From Clostridium rhizosphaerae (GTDB lineage: Bacteria; Bacillota; Clostridia; Clostridiales; Clostridiaceae), in assembly GCF_016765585.1 (NCBI RefSeq), contig NZ_JAESWC010000008.1, positions 1 through 64,000 on the forward strand: a stretch of 64,000 nucleotides of DNA, given 5' to 3'. The notes beneath the pieces were generated by a model, which was not told where the DNA came from, did no database searches, and saw only the letters and a program-made list of their open reading frames with translations. Positions 18,337-27,130 of this stretch are shown in pieces. The translations under genes and the position numbers were made by a program. Position 1 is the stretch's first letter. Every line of letters begins with the position of its first letter.

Positions 18337-20079
18337 ATGAATAAGAATAAGAAAAAGTATTTGTATATTCCAATGGCAATAGCGCTTTTATCTATAGTAT
18401 TGCTCCTAATATTTAATATAGATAGTCCCTCTAAGTCTGATAAGCTCTATGTGGACTTTATGAAGGATATAGCTGCTAAAAAAGTTTCTACAGTATATGT
18501 TACAAGTTCACCTAAAATAAAGGTAAAACTAACTGATGGAAATACTTATGAAACAGATAATCCTAGAACAAATAATTTTAAGGAAGAGTTATTAAAACAA
18601 GGAATTAATGTTTCTGAGAATTCGCCATTTTCACCTAAACAGGCTATACCTACTTTTCTTTTAAGTGCTTCATTAGTATTTATGGCTGTAATGACAGTTA
18701 AATCATCAAGTCTAAGCTCAAAAAAGCTGAAGGGAGTGGATGCTCTTGATGTTTCCGCTGTTTCAAATGCTGCCTACACTTTTAACTCTGTTGCAGGTAA
18801 TGAAGAAGCCAAGGAAAGTGTAAAAGATATAGTAGATTTCCTTAAAAATCCAGAAAAGTACAATGCTTATGGTGCAAGAATGCCAAAAGGTATTATGCTT
18901 TACGGAGAGCCCGGTACAGGTAAAACTCTTTTAGCTAAAGCAGTTGCCGGTGAAGCGGGTGTTCCTTTTTACGCTATGTCTGGTTCTGACTTCGTCCAAG
19001 TATATGTAGGGGTAGGAGCCAGCAGAATAAGACAGCTTTTTAAGAAAGCAAGGAGCCATGGAAAGGCTGTAATATTTATAGATGAAATAGATGCCATAGG
19101 TAAAAAAAGAGATGGTGGAAAAACAGGAGGCGGTTCTGAAGAAAAGGATCAAACTCTTAATGCTCTTTTAACTGAAATGTCAGGTTTTAACGAAAAAGAG
19201 GGTATTGTTATAATAGCTGCAACGAACAGACTAGATACACTTGATCCCGCACTTTTAAGACCTGGCAGGTTTGACAGACATATAGAAATAAATCTTCCTG
19301 ATATAGCTGCCAGAGAAAAAATATTAGAGCTGCACTTAAAAAATAAGCCAACTCAAGATATAAATATTCATGAGTGGGCTCAAAAAACTTCCTACTTCTC
19401 AGGTGCTAAGATTGAAAGCTTAGTTAATGAAGCTGCTATTCTTGCAGCAAAAGATGAGGACAAGTTTATAACCAATCTTCATATAGATAAAGCTTATTCA
19501 ATCGTATTAGCTGGTTATGAGAAGATAAACAGAGATCATATTAAGGATAAAGATAAGAAGATTACTGCTTATCATGAAGCAGGACATGCATTGCTTACTT
19601 TAAAAGTGCTTCCTGATGATAAACTTTCAAAAGTAACTATTATACCGACAAGCAAAGGTGCCGGCGGATATACCTTAAGTATACCTGAAGATAAACTTTA
19701 CCAAAATAAGGATTATTTAAAGAGAAGAATTATGGTGCTCCTTGCTGGAAGAGCAGCTGAGGATATAATATTTGGGAGCGATTTTATTACTACGGGTGCT
19801 TACAATGATTTTCAGCAGACAACAAGAATGGTTTCAAGCATGATTACTCAGTATGGCATGGGAGAAACTTTAGGTCTTCTAAATTTTGAAGAACTTTCTC
19901 ATTTAAACTATGCTAATACTGATAATATAGTTAAGGAATGCAAAACGACTATTGACAACCTATATGAAGAAGTAAAACAAATTATTACAAAAGACAGAGA
20001 ACTTCTTGAAAAAATTACAGAAAAATTAATAGAAAAAGAAACTCTTCTTGATACTGATATAGAAGAAATTGCTTCCTAA
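18337..20079 (+). CDS. ftsH: FtsH-family ATP-dependent zinc metalloprotease
   Basis: A 580-residue membrane-anchored AAA+ protease that degrades membrane and cytoplasmic proteins. Layout: two transmembrane helices (about 8-27 and 103-121) flanking a ~75-residue external segment; AAA+ module with Walker A GEPGTGKT (190-197), Walker B VIFIDEIDAIGKKR and the arginine-finger region RPGRFDRHIEI; M41 protease with the zinc motif H413-E-A-G-H417. It is shorter than typical FtsH (600-650) because the C-terminal tail is missing. It is not next to tilS/hpt, where clostridial housekeeping ftsH usually lies, so it may be a second copy. The ribosome binding site is AAGGAGG. Confidence 0.93.
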   Translation: MNKNKKKYLYIPMAIALLSIVLLLIFNIDSPSKSDKLYVDFMKDIAAKKVSTVYVTSSPKIKVKLTDGNTYETDNPRTNNFKEELLKQGINVSENSPFSPKQAIPTFLLSASLVFMAVMTVKSSSLSSKKLKGVDALDVSAVSNAAYTFNSVAGNEEAKESVKDIVDFLKNPEKYNAYGARMPKGIMLYGEPGTGKTLLAKAVAGEAGVPFYAMSGSDFVQVYVGVGASRIRQLFKKARSHGKAVIFIDEIDAIGKKRDGGKTGGGSEEKDQTLNALLTEMSGFNEKEGIVIIAATNRLDTLDPALLRPGRFDRHIEINLPDIAAREKILELHLKNKPTQDINIHEWAQKTSYFSGAKIESLVNEAAILAAKDEDKFITNLHIDKAYSIVLAGYEKINRDHIKDKDKKITAYHEAGHALLTLKVLPDDKLSKVTIIPTSKGAGGYTLSIPEDKLYQNKDYLKRRIMVLLAGRAAEDIIFGSDFITTGAYNDFQQTTRMVSSMITQYGMGETLGLLNFEELSHLNYANTDNIVKECKTTIDNLYEEVKQIITKDRELLEKITEKLIEKETLLDTDIEEIAS

Positions 20080-20083
20080 ATCT

Positions 20084-20118
20084 AAAAAGATGAGGCTCAC
20101 CCTAAGCCTCATCTTTTT
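20084..20118. terminator. Bidirectional terminator between ftsH and rhomboid genes
   Basis: Stem AAAAAGATGAGGCT/AGCCTCATCTTTTT between convergent genes, with U-tracts on both strands. It includes the last codons of the rhomboid gene. Confidence 0.9.
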
Positions 20119-21085
20119 TATTTATACTGTCTAAAATTAAAGTTATCAATATACCTCCAACCAGTCCACCTAAGTGTGCAAAATTATCAATATTTGACAT
20201 TGTAAAACCTATAATGAGATTAATAATAATTACCGAGGCAATATTTCTTAAAAAATCTCTCCCAATATTTTTTCTTGCCTTTACAGCAAAAACTAACGTA
20301 GTTCCAAGAAGTCCGAAGATAGCCCCTGAAGCACCAACTGAAACACTGTCAGAAAATATATAACTGAATAAGGAGGATAAAATGCCGCTTGCAAAATATA
20401 TAATAATATACTTAGCTCTTCCATAAAGTCTTTCAACCAAAGGTCCAATAGAATATAAAGCATACATATTCAAAGCAATATGCAATAAACCTCCGTGAAG
20501 GAACATGCAGGATATAAGCCTGTAATACTGACCTTCAGCTATAAGTTCATTATATTTTGCTCCTAATTTTATAAGTACATCCTGGTGACTATAAAAAATA
20601 CTTCCTGATAAAAATGACGTTACTATATAGGCCGCTACATTTAATGCAATAATACTATAGGTTACCCAGCTTTTGAAGGTATCTCTTTCAGTTTCCTTAT
20701 TAACATACCTTGAATTTCTGCTTAAATTTAAGAGTTCCTGTAAGGTTTGCTCCGAATTAGCACCATAATATAAAATATTATTATCAGTATAATTAAGCAC
20801 TATAGTATCATTATCGTATGTCTGCAGCTGTGTACCGTCTGATACTAATATTTTATTCAGTTCAATATGACTTACATTCAGTACATCCTTCAAATACTCT
20901 ACCAGATTGGCACAATCAATGCAGCCCTCATTGATAAAAACAATTACTTTTTTACTGTCAATTTCAATGTTTCTTACCAATGCCCAGTTAGACATCAAAT
21001 TATAGTCATCACTAATTTCGATAATTCCATAATTAAAAACTTTGTTCATACCTTCTACAATATTTCTAATTAAATCATCTTTCAT
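20102..21085 (-). CDS. Rhomboid family intramembrane serine protease
   Basis: A 327-residue protein with a ~135-residue N-terminal cytoplasmic domain and six or seven transmembrane helices. The rhomboid signature is complete: H-x3-N in the second helix (HIALNMYAL), the catalytic serine in GASGAIFG and the catalytic histidine in FAHLGGLVGG. The N-terminal region contains a CxxC pair (EGCIDCANL). I place the start at the ATG at 21085 because AAGGAG lies 6 bp upstream; an earlier ATG has none. Substrates are unknown. Confidence 0.92.
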   Translation of the reverse strand: MKDDLIRNIVEGMNKVFNYGIIEISDDYNLMSNWALVRNIEIDSKKVIVFINEGCIDCANLVEYLKDVLNVSHIELNKILVSDGTQLQTYDNDTIVLNYTDNNILYYGANSEQTLQELLNLSRNSRYVNKETERDTFKSWVTYSIIALNVAAYIVTSFLSGSIFYSHQDVLIKLGAKYNELIAEGQYYRLISCMFLHGGLLHIALNMYALYSIGPLVERLYGRAKYIIIYFASGILSSLFSYIFSDSVSVGASGAIFGLLGTTLVFAVKARKNIGRDFLRNIASVIIINLIIGFTMSNIDNFAHLGGLVGGILITLILDSINKKDEA

Positions 21086-21184
21086 ATCGTTCTCCTTACT
21101 ATTGCATATATAATGCAATAAAGTTCTTTTTATTTACTTTTCTATTTGATATAATAAAAAAAACTAAATAATTAGGGTGGTTTC

Positions 21185-22825
21185 ATGAATAATACTTCTG
21201 TAAATAAGCATACAAGAATTTTATACTATTTCCTTTCTATTTTTATTGTACTTTTTTCTATATTTAAACTTAGTACAAGTCCTATTACCTTATATATTGA
21301 AGATTATATCTTCTTAATAATTTTAATGCTTTCTTTCATTCTAGTAAATAAATATTCTCTTAAATTTAAAGTTACAAATATAAATTTTAGCGACTTTATA
21401 ATTATAATATGTTATATAAAATTCAGCTTATATATAACGGCATTAATGATATTTATATGCTATTTTATTTCCTTTGCTATTGAATATAATTGCTCTAAAA
21501 ATTTAAATCTGCTTACTGAAAACACACATGTATTTAACAGAAGCTTAGTAATACTATCAGTTTTCATATCTCATATACTGATAAATAAAATAGACAACAT
21601 ATACTACTTAAGAAACTACGAACAGGCATCTGTAATATTATTCAGCGTGTTTATACTTATATGTAATTATATTTTATATTGCCTAAACTTATCCTTTGAA
21701 TACAAAACATTAATATTAGTAACTTTAGAAAATGGTCTTTATTACATATTATTAAACTTTATTACATGTACGATTTTAGCTTGTTTTTCAATTTATTTAT
21801 ATAATTCATATGGCTATATGCCTATAGTTTTTATGACTGCTTTTATTATTTTTATTAGTTTTTCTTTAAACTCCTTAGATAAATTAAAAATTTCTAATAA
21901 AAATCTAAAGAACATTACAGAAAACACAAACTTTTTAATATCTAGAGCAGATTTTAAAATTAAACTTCAGCACACAATACAAACCATTGAAACTATGATT
22001 CCTTTTGTATTCTGCGGTATTTATATTCCTCGTGAAAATTATACTTCAATCTATCCTTTAACCTATAAATGCAATACATTAGTCAGCATGGAGGATTTAA
22101 AGTTTGCTACATCATCAGATAATCATACCTATAATCAATTAATGAGTGGAATCACATTATATAAAGAAAGCAGTTATTTTAAAAAATCTATAAACTTAGT
22201 CGATACACTTTCAAAAGAAATCAAGTATACTGCCTCTATTCCTATAAAGGACTGCGACCGTACTATTGGTTTTTTTCTCTTATGCAATGATAGATATCTT
22301 AATTTAGATGAGGAAATAGAACTGATAAATATATTAGGCCAACATATGGGAATGGTTAATTTTCATATTAATACAAATATAAAAAATAATTTAACATCAT
22401 ATAAAACCTATGATGGGCTTATAAAATGTATAGACTATAATATCAAATACAAGATTTTCTTTACTTTGGCAATTATTGAGCTGACTAATTATACTGAAAT
22501 AATTGAAAGATATAATTTGGATTTTTATGAAGCTTTTAAAAGTGAATTAAGCAGAATTATATCTAAACTGTTATCTCCTAGAGATAATTTACTATGTTTT
22601 GAAAAAGAAGATATTTATATTGTATTTAATCTTTTGGATATTAAAAATTCTTCAAATAAATTAGATGAAATATCAGCATTCTTAAGCAATTTTAAATATA
22701 AAGATATACCTTTAAATATAAAATTCTCTTATGCATGCTCCGAATATCCTGTAGAAGGTATAAATGCAGATGAAATACTAGATAACACCTATAGAAAACT
22801 TCACTTAAATAAAAGCGTCTCGTAA
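21185..22825 (+). CDS. Membrane protein with GAF-like and degenerate GGDEF domain
   Basis: A 546-residue protein: about seven hydrophobic segments (10-235), a GAF-like sensory region (about 245-400), and a C-terminal GGDEF-fold region (about 405-546; YDGLIKCIDYNI, FTLAIIELTNY, RDNLLCFEKEDIYIVFNL). The place where the catalytic GG[DE]EF loop should be reads FEKEDI, so diguanylate cyclase activity is not expected. It may sense a ligand or bind GTP or another signal. The start ATG follows GGGTGG. It is convergent with an intact HD-GYP gene. The gene is very AT-rich, even for this window. Confidence 0.75.
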   Translation: MNNTSVNKHTRILYYFLSIFIVLFSIFKLSTSPITLYIEDYIFLIILMLSFILVNKYSLKFKVTNINFSDFIIIICYIKFSLYITALMIFICYFISFAIEYNCSKNLNLLTENTHVFNRSLVILSVFISHILINKIDNIYYLRNYEQASVILFSVFILICNYILYCLNLSFEYKTLILVTLENGLYYILLNFITCTILACFSIYLYNSYGYMPIVFMTAFIIFISFSLNSLDKLKISNKNLKNITENTNFLISRADFKIKLQHTIQTIETMIPFVFCGIYIPRENYTSIYPLTYKCNTLVSMEDLKFATSSDNHTYNQLMSGITLYKESSYFKKSINLVDTLSKEIKYTASIPIKDCDRTIGFFLLCNDRYLNLDEEIELINILGQHMGMVNFHINTNIKNNLTSYKTYDGLIKCIDYNIKYKIFFTLAIIELTNYTEIIERYNLDFYEAFKSELSRIISKLLSPRDNLLCFEKEDIYIVFNLLDIKNSSNKLDEISAFLSNFKYKDIPLNIKFSYACSEYPVEGINADEILDNTYRKLHLNKSVS

Positions 22826-22837
22826 CGAGACGCTTTT
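22811..22837. terminator. Bidirectional terminator enclosing a stop codon
   Basis: Perfect 12-bp stem AAAAGCGTCTCG/CGAGACGCTTTT whose three-base loop TAA (22823-22825) is the stop codon of the plus-strand gene. The other arm reaches the stop of the minus-strand HD-GYP gene. Confidence 0.9.
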
Positions 22838-23897
22838 ATGATACTATTCGTTCTATTACAATATTAGAGAATTCTAACAAATCTATTTCATAAAATGGTA
22901 TTGGTGTCTTTGTTTCACTTTCGTAAAGTACACGAAGTACTGGCCTGTCAGGAAAATTTTTATTTTGCCTCACTATATAACCTTCAGCGCCATTAGATAA
23001 TCTAACACAGCATCCTAATGGATAAACTGCAAAGGTTTCTCTAAAACTTCTAACTACATCATTGTCGAAAGCTGTACCACTTCCCGACAGTATTAATTCA
23101 TAAGCTTCATTAGGACTGAATTTCTTTCTATATACCCTATCATTACTTACAGCATCATAGACATCACAAACACAAACTACCTTTCCAAATCTAGATATTT
23201 CCTTGTCCACAAGATTATAGGGGTATCCTCTTCCATCTATTCTCTCATGATGCTGTAGTACCGCCTTTATAGCGTTGTCGGGTATTCTCACATTTTTCTT
23301 TAATATTTCTCCGCCATAAATAGGATGCTTCTTAACCTCACAAAACTCATCACTAGTTAAAGGTCCGCTTTTAGTTATTATTTTATTTGAAATTTTTGTT
23401 TTACCAATATCATGGAGTATAGCTCCAATAGCAAGTTCTTTTAATTCCTTCTCACTAAAACCGTAAGATATACCCAAAAAAGATGACATAATACATGTAT
23501 CTAAGGAATGTACAAAAGTATAATTATCATAAGTTTGTATATCGTATAAACTTTTGTTTACATCCCCCATATCTATAATATAATCAACCAAATTCTCTAC
23601 AATATTTATTGTGTCCTTTACATCCCTTTTATTGCAGCTATGGATATTTCTCATTATTCTTGACATGTTTTTCATTGTTACTTGCTTCAATTCTGCTAAT
23701 CTATCATCCTCAACCATAACATCATCTAGTCTATTATCCTCTACATATATAAAAAAAACTCCAAGCGACTTAAGTTTATCCATATATCTTCTATTTAACT
23801 TTACCCCAGCTCTTAGCAACACTTTTCCATCATTAGTTAGTATATTTCTCCCTAATATTTCACTTTCTTGAACTCTATCAATAAATTCTAATCTCAT
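22836..23897 (-). CDS. HD-GYP domain cyclic-di-GMP phosphodiesterase
   Basis: A 353-residue protein with an N-terminal ~110-residue DUF3391-like region (GRNILTNDGKVLLRAGVKL) and a complete HD-GYP domain: H162-D163-I-G-K (LHDIGKTKIS), HPIYGGEIL, and the HHERIDGRGYP motif (216-226). All metal-binding histidines and aspartates are visible, so it should hydrolyse cyclic-di-GMP. A C-terminal ~65-residue beta-rich extension follows (GCCVRLSNGAEGYIVRQN). No receiver or membrane domain is present, so control probably acts through the N-terminal region. It faces the degenerate GGDEF gene. Confidence 0.93.
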   Translation of the reverse strand: MRLEFIDRVQESEILGRNILTNDGKVLLRAGVKLNRRYMDKLKSLGVFFIYVEDNRLDDVMVEDDRLAELKQVTMKNMSRIMRNIHSCNKRDVKDTINIVENLVDYIIDMGDVNKSLYDIQTYDNYTFVHSLDTCIMSSFLGISYGFSEKELKELAIGAILHDIGKTKISNKIITKSGPLTSDEFCEVKKHPIYGGEILKKNVRIPDNAIKAVLQHHERIDGRGYPYNLVDKEISRFGKVVCVCDVYDAVSNDRVYRKKFSPNEAYELILSGSGTAFDNDVVRSFRETFAVYPLGCCVRLSNGAEGYIVRQNKNFPDRPVLRVLYESETKTPIPFYEIDLLEFSNIVIERIVS

Positions 23898-23998
23898 AAG
23901 TCACCTCTATGCTTCTTTTGCTGACAAATAATATTATACTATGTAGCACACATTATTTCAGCATTTTTTTGCAAGAATCTACATAATTATGAAAAGAT

Positions 23999-24032
23999 AA
24001 AAAGATTCCAACACTATCTCTGGAATCTTTTT
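23999..24032 (-). terminator. Terminator after the 24042-24443 gene
   Basis: Minus-strand stem AAAAAGATTCCA/TGGAATCTTTTT followed by a short U-rich tail. Confidence 0.8.
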
Positions 24033-24041
24033 ATCTGCATT

Positions 24042-24443
24042 CTATTTGTAATTATCTTCTTTAGCCTTTATTGCTTCAAATACACTTTCCATTTCATCTT
24101 CAATTAACTCACAAGCAGTATTTATTTTTTCACCCATATCTTTATATTCTTCCATATAATCAAACTTTAATAACCAAGTTGGGTTATATTCATTATCTAC
24201 TTCTTCAATTATAAAGCCCGCTTCTTCAAAAGCATCTAAATTAAACAAGTCATATATAGCGGAATACTCCCATTCTTCAACATCTCTATTTGTATCAAAA
24301 AACATATTAACTTTATCACCATCATAATAGAATTTTGTTACATATAGCGCACCTTCGCTTACTTCATAGCTGCCTAATTCTTTAATTAAAAAATTTGTTT
24401 CTTTATCTCTTTCCATTAAAACCAATGATGAAAATTCCAACAC
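24042..24443 (-). CDS. Conserved-looking acidic protein of unknown function
   Basis: A soluble protein of about 133 residues with no signal peptide or membrane segment. It is strongly acidic (clusters such as DTNRDVEEWEY, EDEMESVFEAIKAKED) and probably alpha/beta. The GTG at 24443 is the likely start: the AGAGAGG site lies 6 bp before it and directly abuts the longer ATG at 24449. It is a single gene with its own terminator. I do not recognise a characterised family. Confidence 0.6.
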   Translation of the reverse strand: MLEFSSLVLMERDKETNFLIKELGSYEVSEGALYVTKFYYDGDKVNMFFDTNRDVEEWEYSAIYDLFNLDAFEEAGFIIEEVDNEYNPTWLLKFDYMEEYKDMGEKINTACELIEDEMESVFEAIKAKEDNYK

Positions 24444-24640
24444 TATCATCCTCTCTAGTAAAATATCTATAAATATAATAACACAGATTTAAGATTTTTA
24501 AACAACTTAATAATTTTGCGAACTTTAAAGCGTAGTCTGCGATCATTTTAGTTCCCAATCTACTTCTATTCCCCTTTACTAATTTACATTTTTTGGTTAT
24601 TATTATATTATAAGTAATATTATGGAAATAGGAGTTAGTT

Positions 24641-24955
24641 ATGAAGAAAATAATACCTATACTTATTGCAGTATTAATTATTTTAGCTGCCGGGGGAGCC
24701 AGATACCGTTACAGTGTAAATAGATATAGAGATTTAGATTACACAGTTCAAAAATATGTTACTACGGGATTATTTAATAAATACAAGCTATATAGGGTTG
24801 ACGACATTAAATTGAGTTTTTCTGACGGAGATATTGCAGTTATGAGCGTTTCAGGTATGAAAAATAAGGCTCCTCATAAAAATGTAAAATATAAGGTCTT
24901 TTTAGAAAAAACTAAAAGTGGTATTTGGAGAGTAAAAAAGGTATATAGTACATAG
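24641..24955 (+). CDS. Small secreted or membrane-anchored protein of unknown function
   Basis: A 104-residue protein with an N-terminal hydrophobic helix (KKIIPILIAVLIILAAGG) that serves as signal peptide or anchor, then a basic beta-rich ~80-residue domain ending VKYKVFLEKTKSGIWRVKKVYS. This pattern (strand-turn-strand with a conserved-looking GxWxVxxV end) recalls small DUF4829/NTF2-like lipoprotein domains, but no lipobox cysteine is present. The ATG follows GGAG by 6 bp. Function unknown. Confidence 0.6.
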   Translation: MKKIIPILIAVLIILAAGGARYRYSVNRYRDLDYTVQKYVTTGLFNKYKLYRVDDIKLSFSDGDIAVMSVSGMKNKAPHKNVKYKVFLEKTKSGIWRVKKVYST

Positions 24956-24960
24956 TCTCG

Positions 24961-24981
24961 ACAGGTCAAAAATTTGACCTG
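24961..24981 (+). terminator. Terminator after the 24641-24955 gene
   Basis: Stem ACAGGTCAAA/TTTGACCTGT followed by TTTTAAATTT on the plus strand. Confidence 0.85.
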
Positions 24982-25008
24982 TTTTAAATTTATAACACAA
25001 TTTTATAT

Positions 25009-25023
25009 TGCAAATAATTTGCA
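25009..25023 (+). promoter_or_regulatory. Candidate Zur/Fur-type operator before znuCB
   Basis: A perfect 7-1-7 palindrome, TGCAAAT-A-ATTTGCA, 94 bp upstream of the znuC start. Fur-family boxes have this 7-1-7 symmetry with an AAT-n-ATT core, and a Fur-family gene lies just downstream of znuCB. Confidence 0.55.
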
Positions 25024-25117
25024 TTTAGTTATATAATTATATTTGTTAATATTTTAGTCAATAATTTTATATACGCAGCTATTTAATATTAAAAAATAAA
25101 CTTGGAGAATGATATAT

Positions 25118-25759
25118 ATGATACTAGTTAAAAACTTATGTTTTTCTTATAATCCTTCTTCTCCATACATATTGAACAACATAAACTTACACATTGAAAG
25201 CGGTTCATATGTTTCTATATTAGGAGAAAATGGGAGTGCAAAAAGTACTTTTGTTAAGCTTATTCTTGGTTTTTTAAAACCTAGCTCTGGCTCTATTGAT
25301 ATTAATACTACTGAAATTGGGTACGTTCCTCAGAGAATGGAAAGCTACAATTCTCAATTTCCTATTACTGTGTATGAAATGCTCAGCTGTCACTTAAAAG
25401 CCTTAAAGCTGAAAAATAAGGATTTAATAACCGAATCCTTAGAAAAGGTTGGTATGTTAGGGTTTAAAAATTCTTTAATAGGCAAGTTATCTGGAGGACA
25501 GCAGCAAAAAATATTTATAGCTCGATCTATTATGGCTGTACCAAAGCTGTTAGTGCTGGATGAGCCCTCAACTGGTATAGATACTATGAGTCAAAAAGAG
25601 ATTTATGAAATCTTAAAGGAGCTTAATGTTAAACATAATGTTACAGTGCTTTCTATAGAGCATAACCTTAACGCAGCTATAGAAAATTCAACACATATAT
25701 ATAAACTTGAAAAAGGTAATGGGATTCTTTATACTGCTGAGGAATATAAAAATATATAA
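25118..25759 (+). CDS. znuC: Zinc/manganese-type ABC transporter ATP-binding protein
   Basis: A 213-residue ABC ATPase that powers metal uptake. Motifs: Walker A GENGSAKST, Q-loop VPQRME, signature LSGGQQQK, Walker B LLVLDEPSTGID and H-loop IEHNL. The Walker A has alanine in place of the usual last glycine (GSAKS rather than GSGKS), an unusual but tolerated variant in this family. I place the start at ATG 25118, since the ATG at 25109 directly abuts the GGAG site. znuB follows after ~47 bp. No solute-binding lipoprotein gene is adjacent. Zinc is favoured over manganese because of the neighbouring Fur-family regulator, but this is inference. Confidence 0.88.
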   Translation: MILVKNLCFSYNPSSPYILNNINLHIESGSYVSILGENGSAKSTFVKLILGFLKPSSGSIDINTTEIGYVPQRMESYNSQFPITVYEMLSCHLKALKLKNKDLITESLEKVGMLGFKNSLIGKLSGGQQQKIFIARSIMAVPKLLVLDEPSTGIDTMSQKEIYEILKELNVKHNVTVLSIEHNLNAAIENSTHIYKLEKGNGILYTAEEYKNI

Positions 25760-25806
25760 GAACTTAAGAATTTATAACTTTTTAAAAGTTTTGTTTGGAG
25801 GAAAAT

Positions 25807-26610
25807 ATGCTGGAATATAGCTTTATGCAAAATGCTCTTATGGCAGGCATTTTGATATCTGTTTTATGCCCCTTAGTCGGTGTATTTCTTGTTTTAAGAA
25901 GATACTCCATGATGGGAGACACTTTATCACACTCATCCTTTGCTGGTATTGCAATTGGACTTATTTTTGGTTTTAATCCACTGCTCAGTGCGTTTATATT
26001 CACTTCAATTTGCGGAATTATAATTGAGTTTTTAAGAAATTATTACAAAAAATATGCCGAGATCGTTATGTCTATAGTGCTTACCTTTAGCATTGGGGTA
26101 GCAATATTACTTATAAGTACAGGAAAATCAGGTGCAAATGTTAATACATATCTGTTTGGGAGCATCTTGACTGTATCATCTTCAGATTTATATTTGATAT
26201 CCATATTGAGTGTTATTTCAATCATATTATTATTGTTTCTATATAATAAAATGCTTTACATAACCTTTGATGAAGAAGGTGCTTCCATAACCGGTATAAA
26301 TGTAAAACTTATTAATTATATATTTATACTTTTAGTTGGAGCTACAATTGCTGTTTCTATTAGAATAATGGGTATTTTAGTTATTTCATCTATGATTGTA
26401 ATTCCGGTAGCATCAGCTCTTCAATTAAACAAAGGTTTTAAAAGCACGCTTCTTTATTCTATATTATTTGGATTTATAGACATAATACTTGGTCTAGTAT
26501 CCTCTTATTATATTAATAGTGCTCCCGGTGGTACTATAGCATTAGTTTCAGTTATAGTATTAGTTATAGTGTTAGTTGTTAAGGGTTTAGTATTTAAAGA
26601 TTTGCATTAA
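25807..26610 (+). CDS. znuB: Zinc/manganese-type ABC transporter permease
   Basis: A 267-residue integral membrane protein of the ZnuB/MntB (ABC-3) family with about eight transmembrane helices. Family motifs include CPLVGVFLVLRRYSMMGDTLSHSSFAGIA near the N terminus (residues about 20-48, here split by membrane topology) and GILVISSMIVIPVASALQL. The start is ATG 25807, 5 bp after TTGGAGG; the upstream TTG overlaps that site. It pairs with znuC and ends in a terminator shared with the convergent regulator gene. Confidence 0.9.
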   Translation: MLEYSFMQNALMAGILISVLCPLVGVFLVLRRYSMMGDTLSHSSFAGIAIGLIFGFNPLLSAFIFTSICGIIIEFLRNYYKKYAEIVMSIVLTFSIGVAILLISTGKSGANVNTYLFGSILTVSSSDLYLISILSVISIILLLFLYNKMLYITFDEEGASITGINVKLINYIFILLVGATIAVSIRIMGILVISSMIVIPVASALQLNKGFKSTLLYSILFGFIDIILGLVSSYYINSAPGGTIALVSVIVLVIVLVVKGLVFKDLH

Positions 26611-26614
26611 ACTA

Positions 26615-26646
26615 AAAGAGTGAAAGCATTAACAGCTTTCACTCTT
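26615..26646. terminator. Bidirectional terminator between znuB and the Fur-family gene
   Basis: Perfect stem AAAGAGTGAAAGC/GCTTTCACTCTTT between convergent genes, with U-rich flanks. Confidence 0.88.
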
Positions 26647-26648
26647 TA

Positions 26649-27065
26649 TTATTTTGAATTGCTTTTACATTCATCACAAACACCTTTAATTTTAAGTTCA
26701 TGTTCCATCAATGTAAAACCGGTCTTATTTTTAATAATTTGTTCAATTTGAACCATTGGACAATCTATTTCTACTTCCTTATGACAAAGGCAGCATTCGA
26801 GGGTATGCTTGTGTATTTCTTTCTTAAGCTTATAATTATATTTTCCGTCACCTAAGTCGAACTTATCTACTAGCTTTTTATTTTCAAACATATCCATAGT
26901 TCTGTAAACAGTTGAAAGATCAATAGGTAATTCTTTTTTTCTGCACTGTTCATATATATAATCTACGCTTAAAGCATCTTCACTGTTTAATAATATTTGA
27001 AGTATATTTAATCTTCCTTTTGTAACTTTTATGCTAGATTTTTTAAGATAAGTTTCTATATCCAT
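26649..27065 (-). CDS. Fur-family metalloregulator, probable Zur
   Basis: A 138-residue Fur/Zur/PerR-type repressor. It has a winged-helix DNA-binding half (about 1-80; recognition region PIDLSTVYRTMDMFE) and a dimerisation half with two CxxC pairs (C91/C94 and C130/C133) forming the structural zinc site. The regulatory-site residues include the HKHTLEC segment. Convergent placement next to znuCB and the 7-1-7 palindrome before znuC favour Zur. PerR or Fur cannot be excluded from sequence alone. Its own upstream region has TATAAT but no clear copy of the palindrome. Confidence 0.85.
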   Translation of the reverse strand: MDIETYLKKSSIKVTKGRLNILQILLNSEDALSVDYIYEQCRKKELPIDLSTVYRTMDMFENKKLVDKFDLGDGKYNYKLKKEIHKHTLECCLCHKEVEIDCPMVQIEQIIKNKTGFTLMEHELKIKGVCDECKSNSK

Positions 27066-27130
27066 GCTATCACCACACTTACTATTATGGTAATATTATA
27101 ACATACTGTGCAAAAAAATAATAAGTTTTT

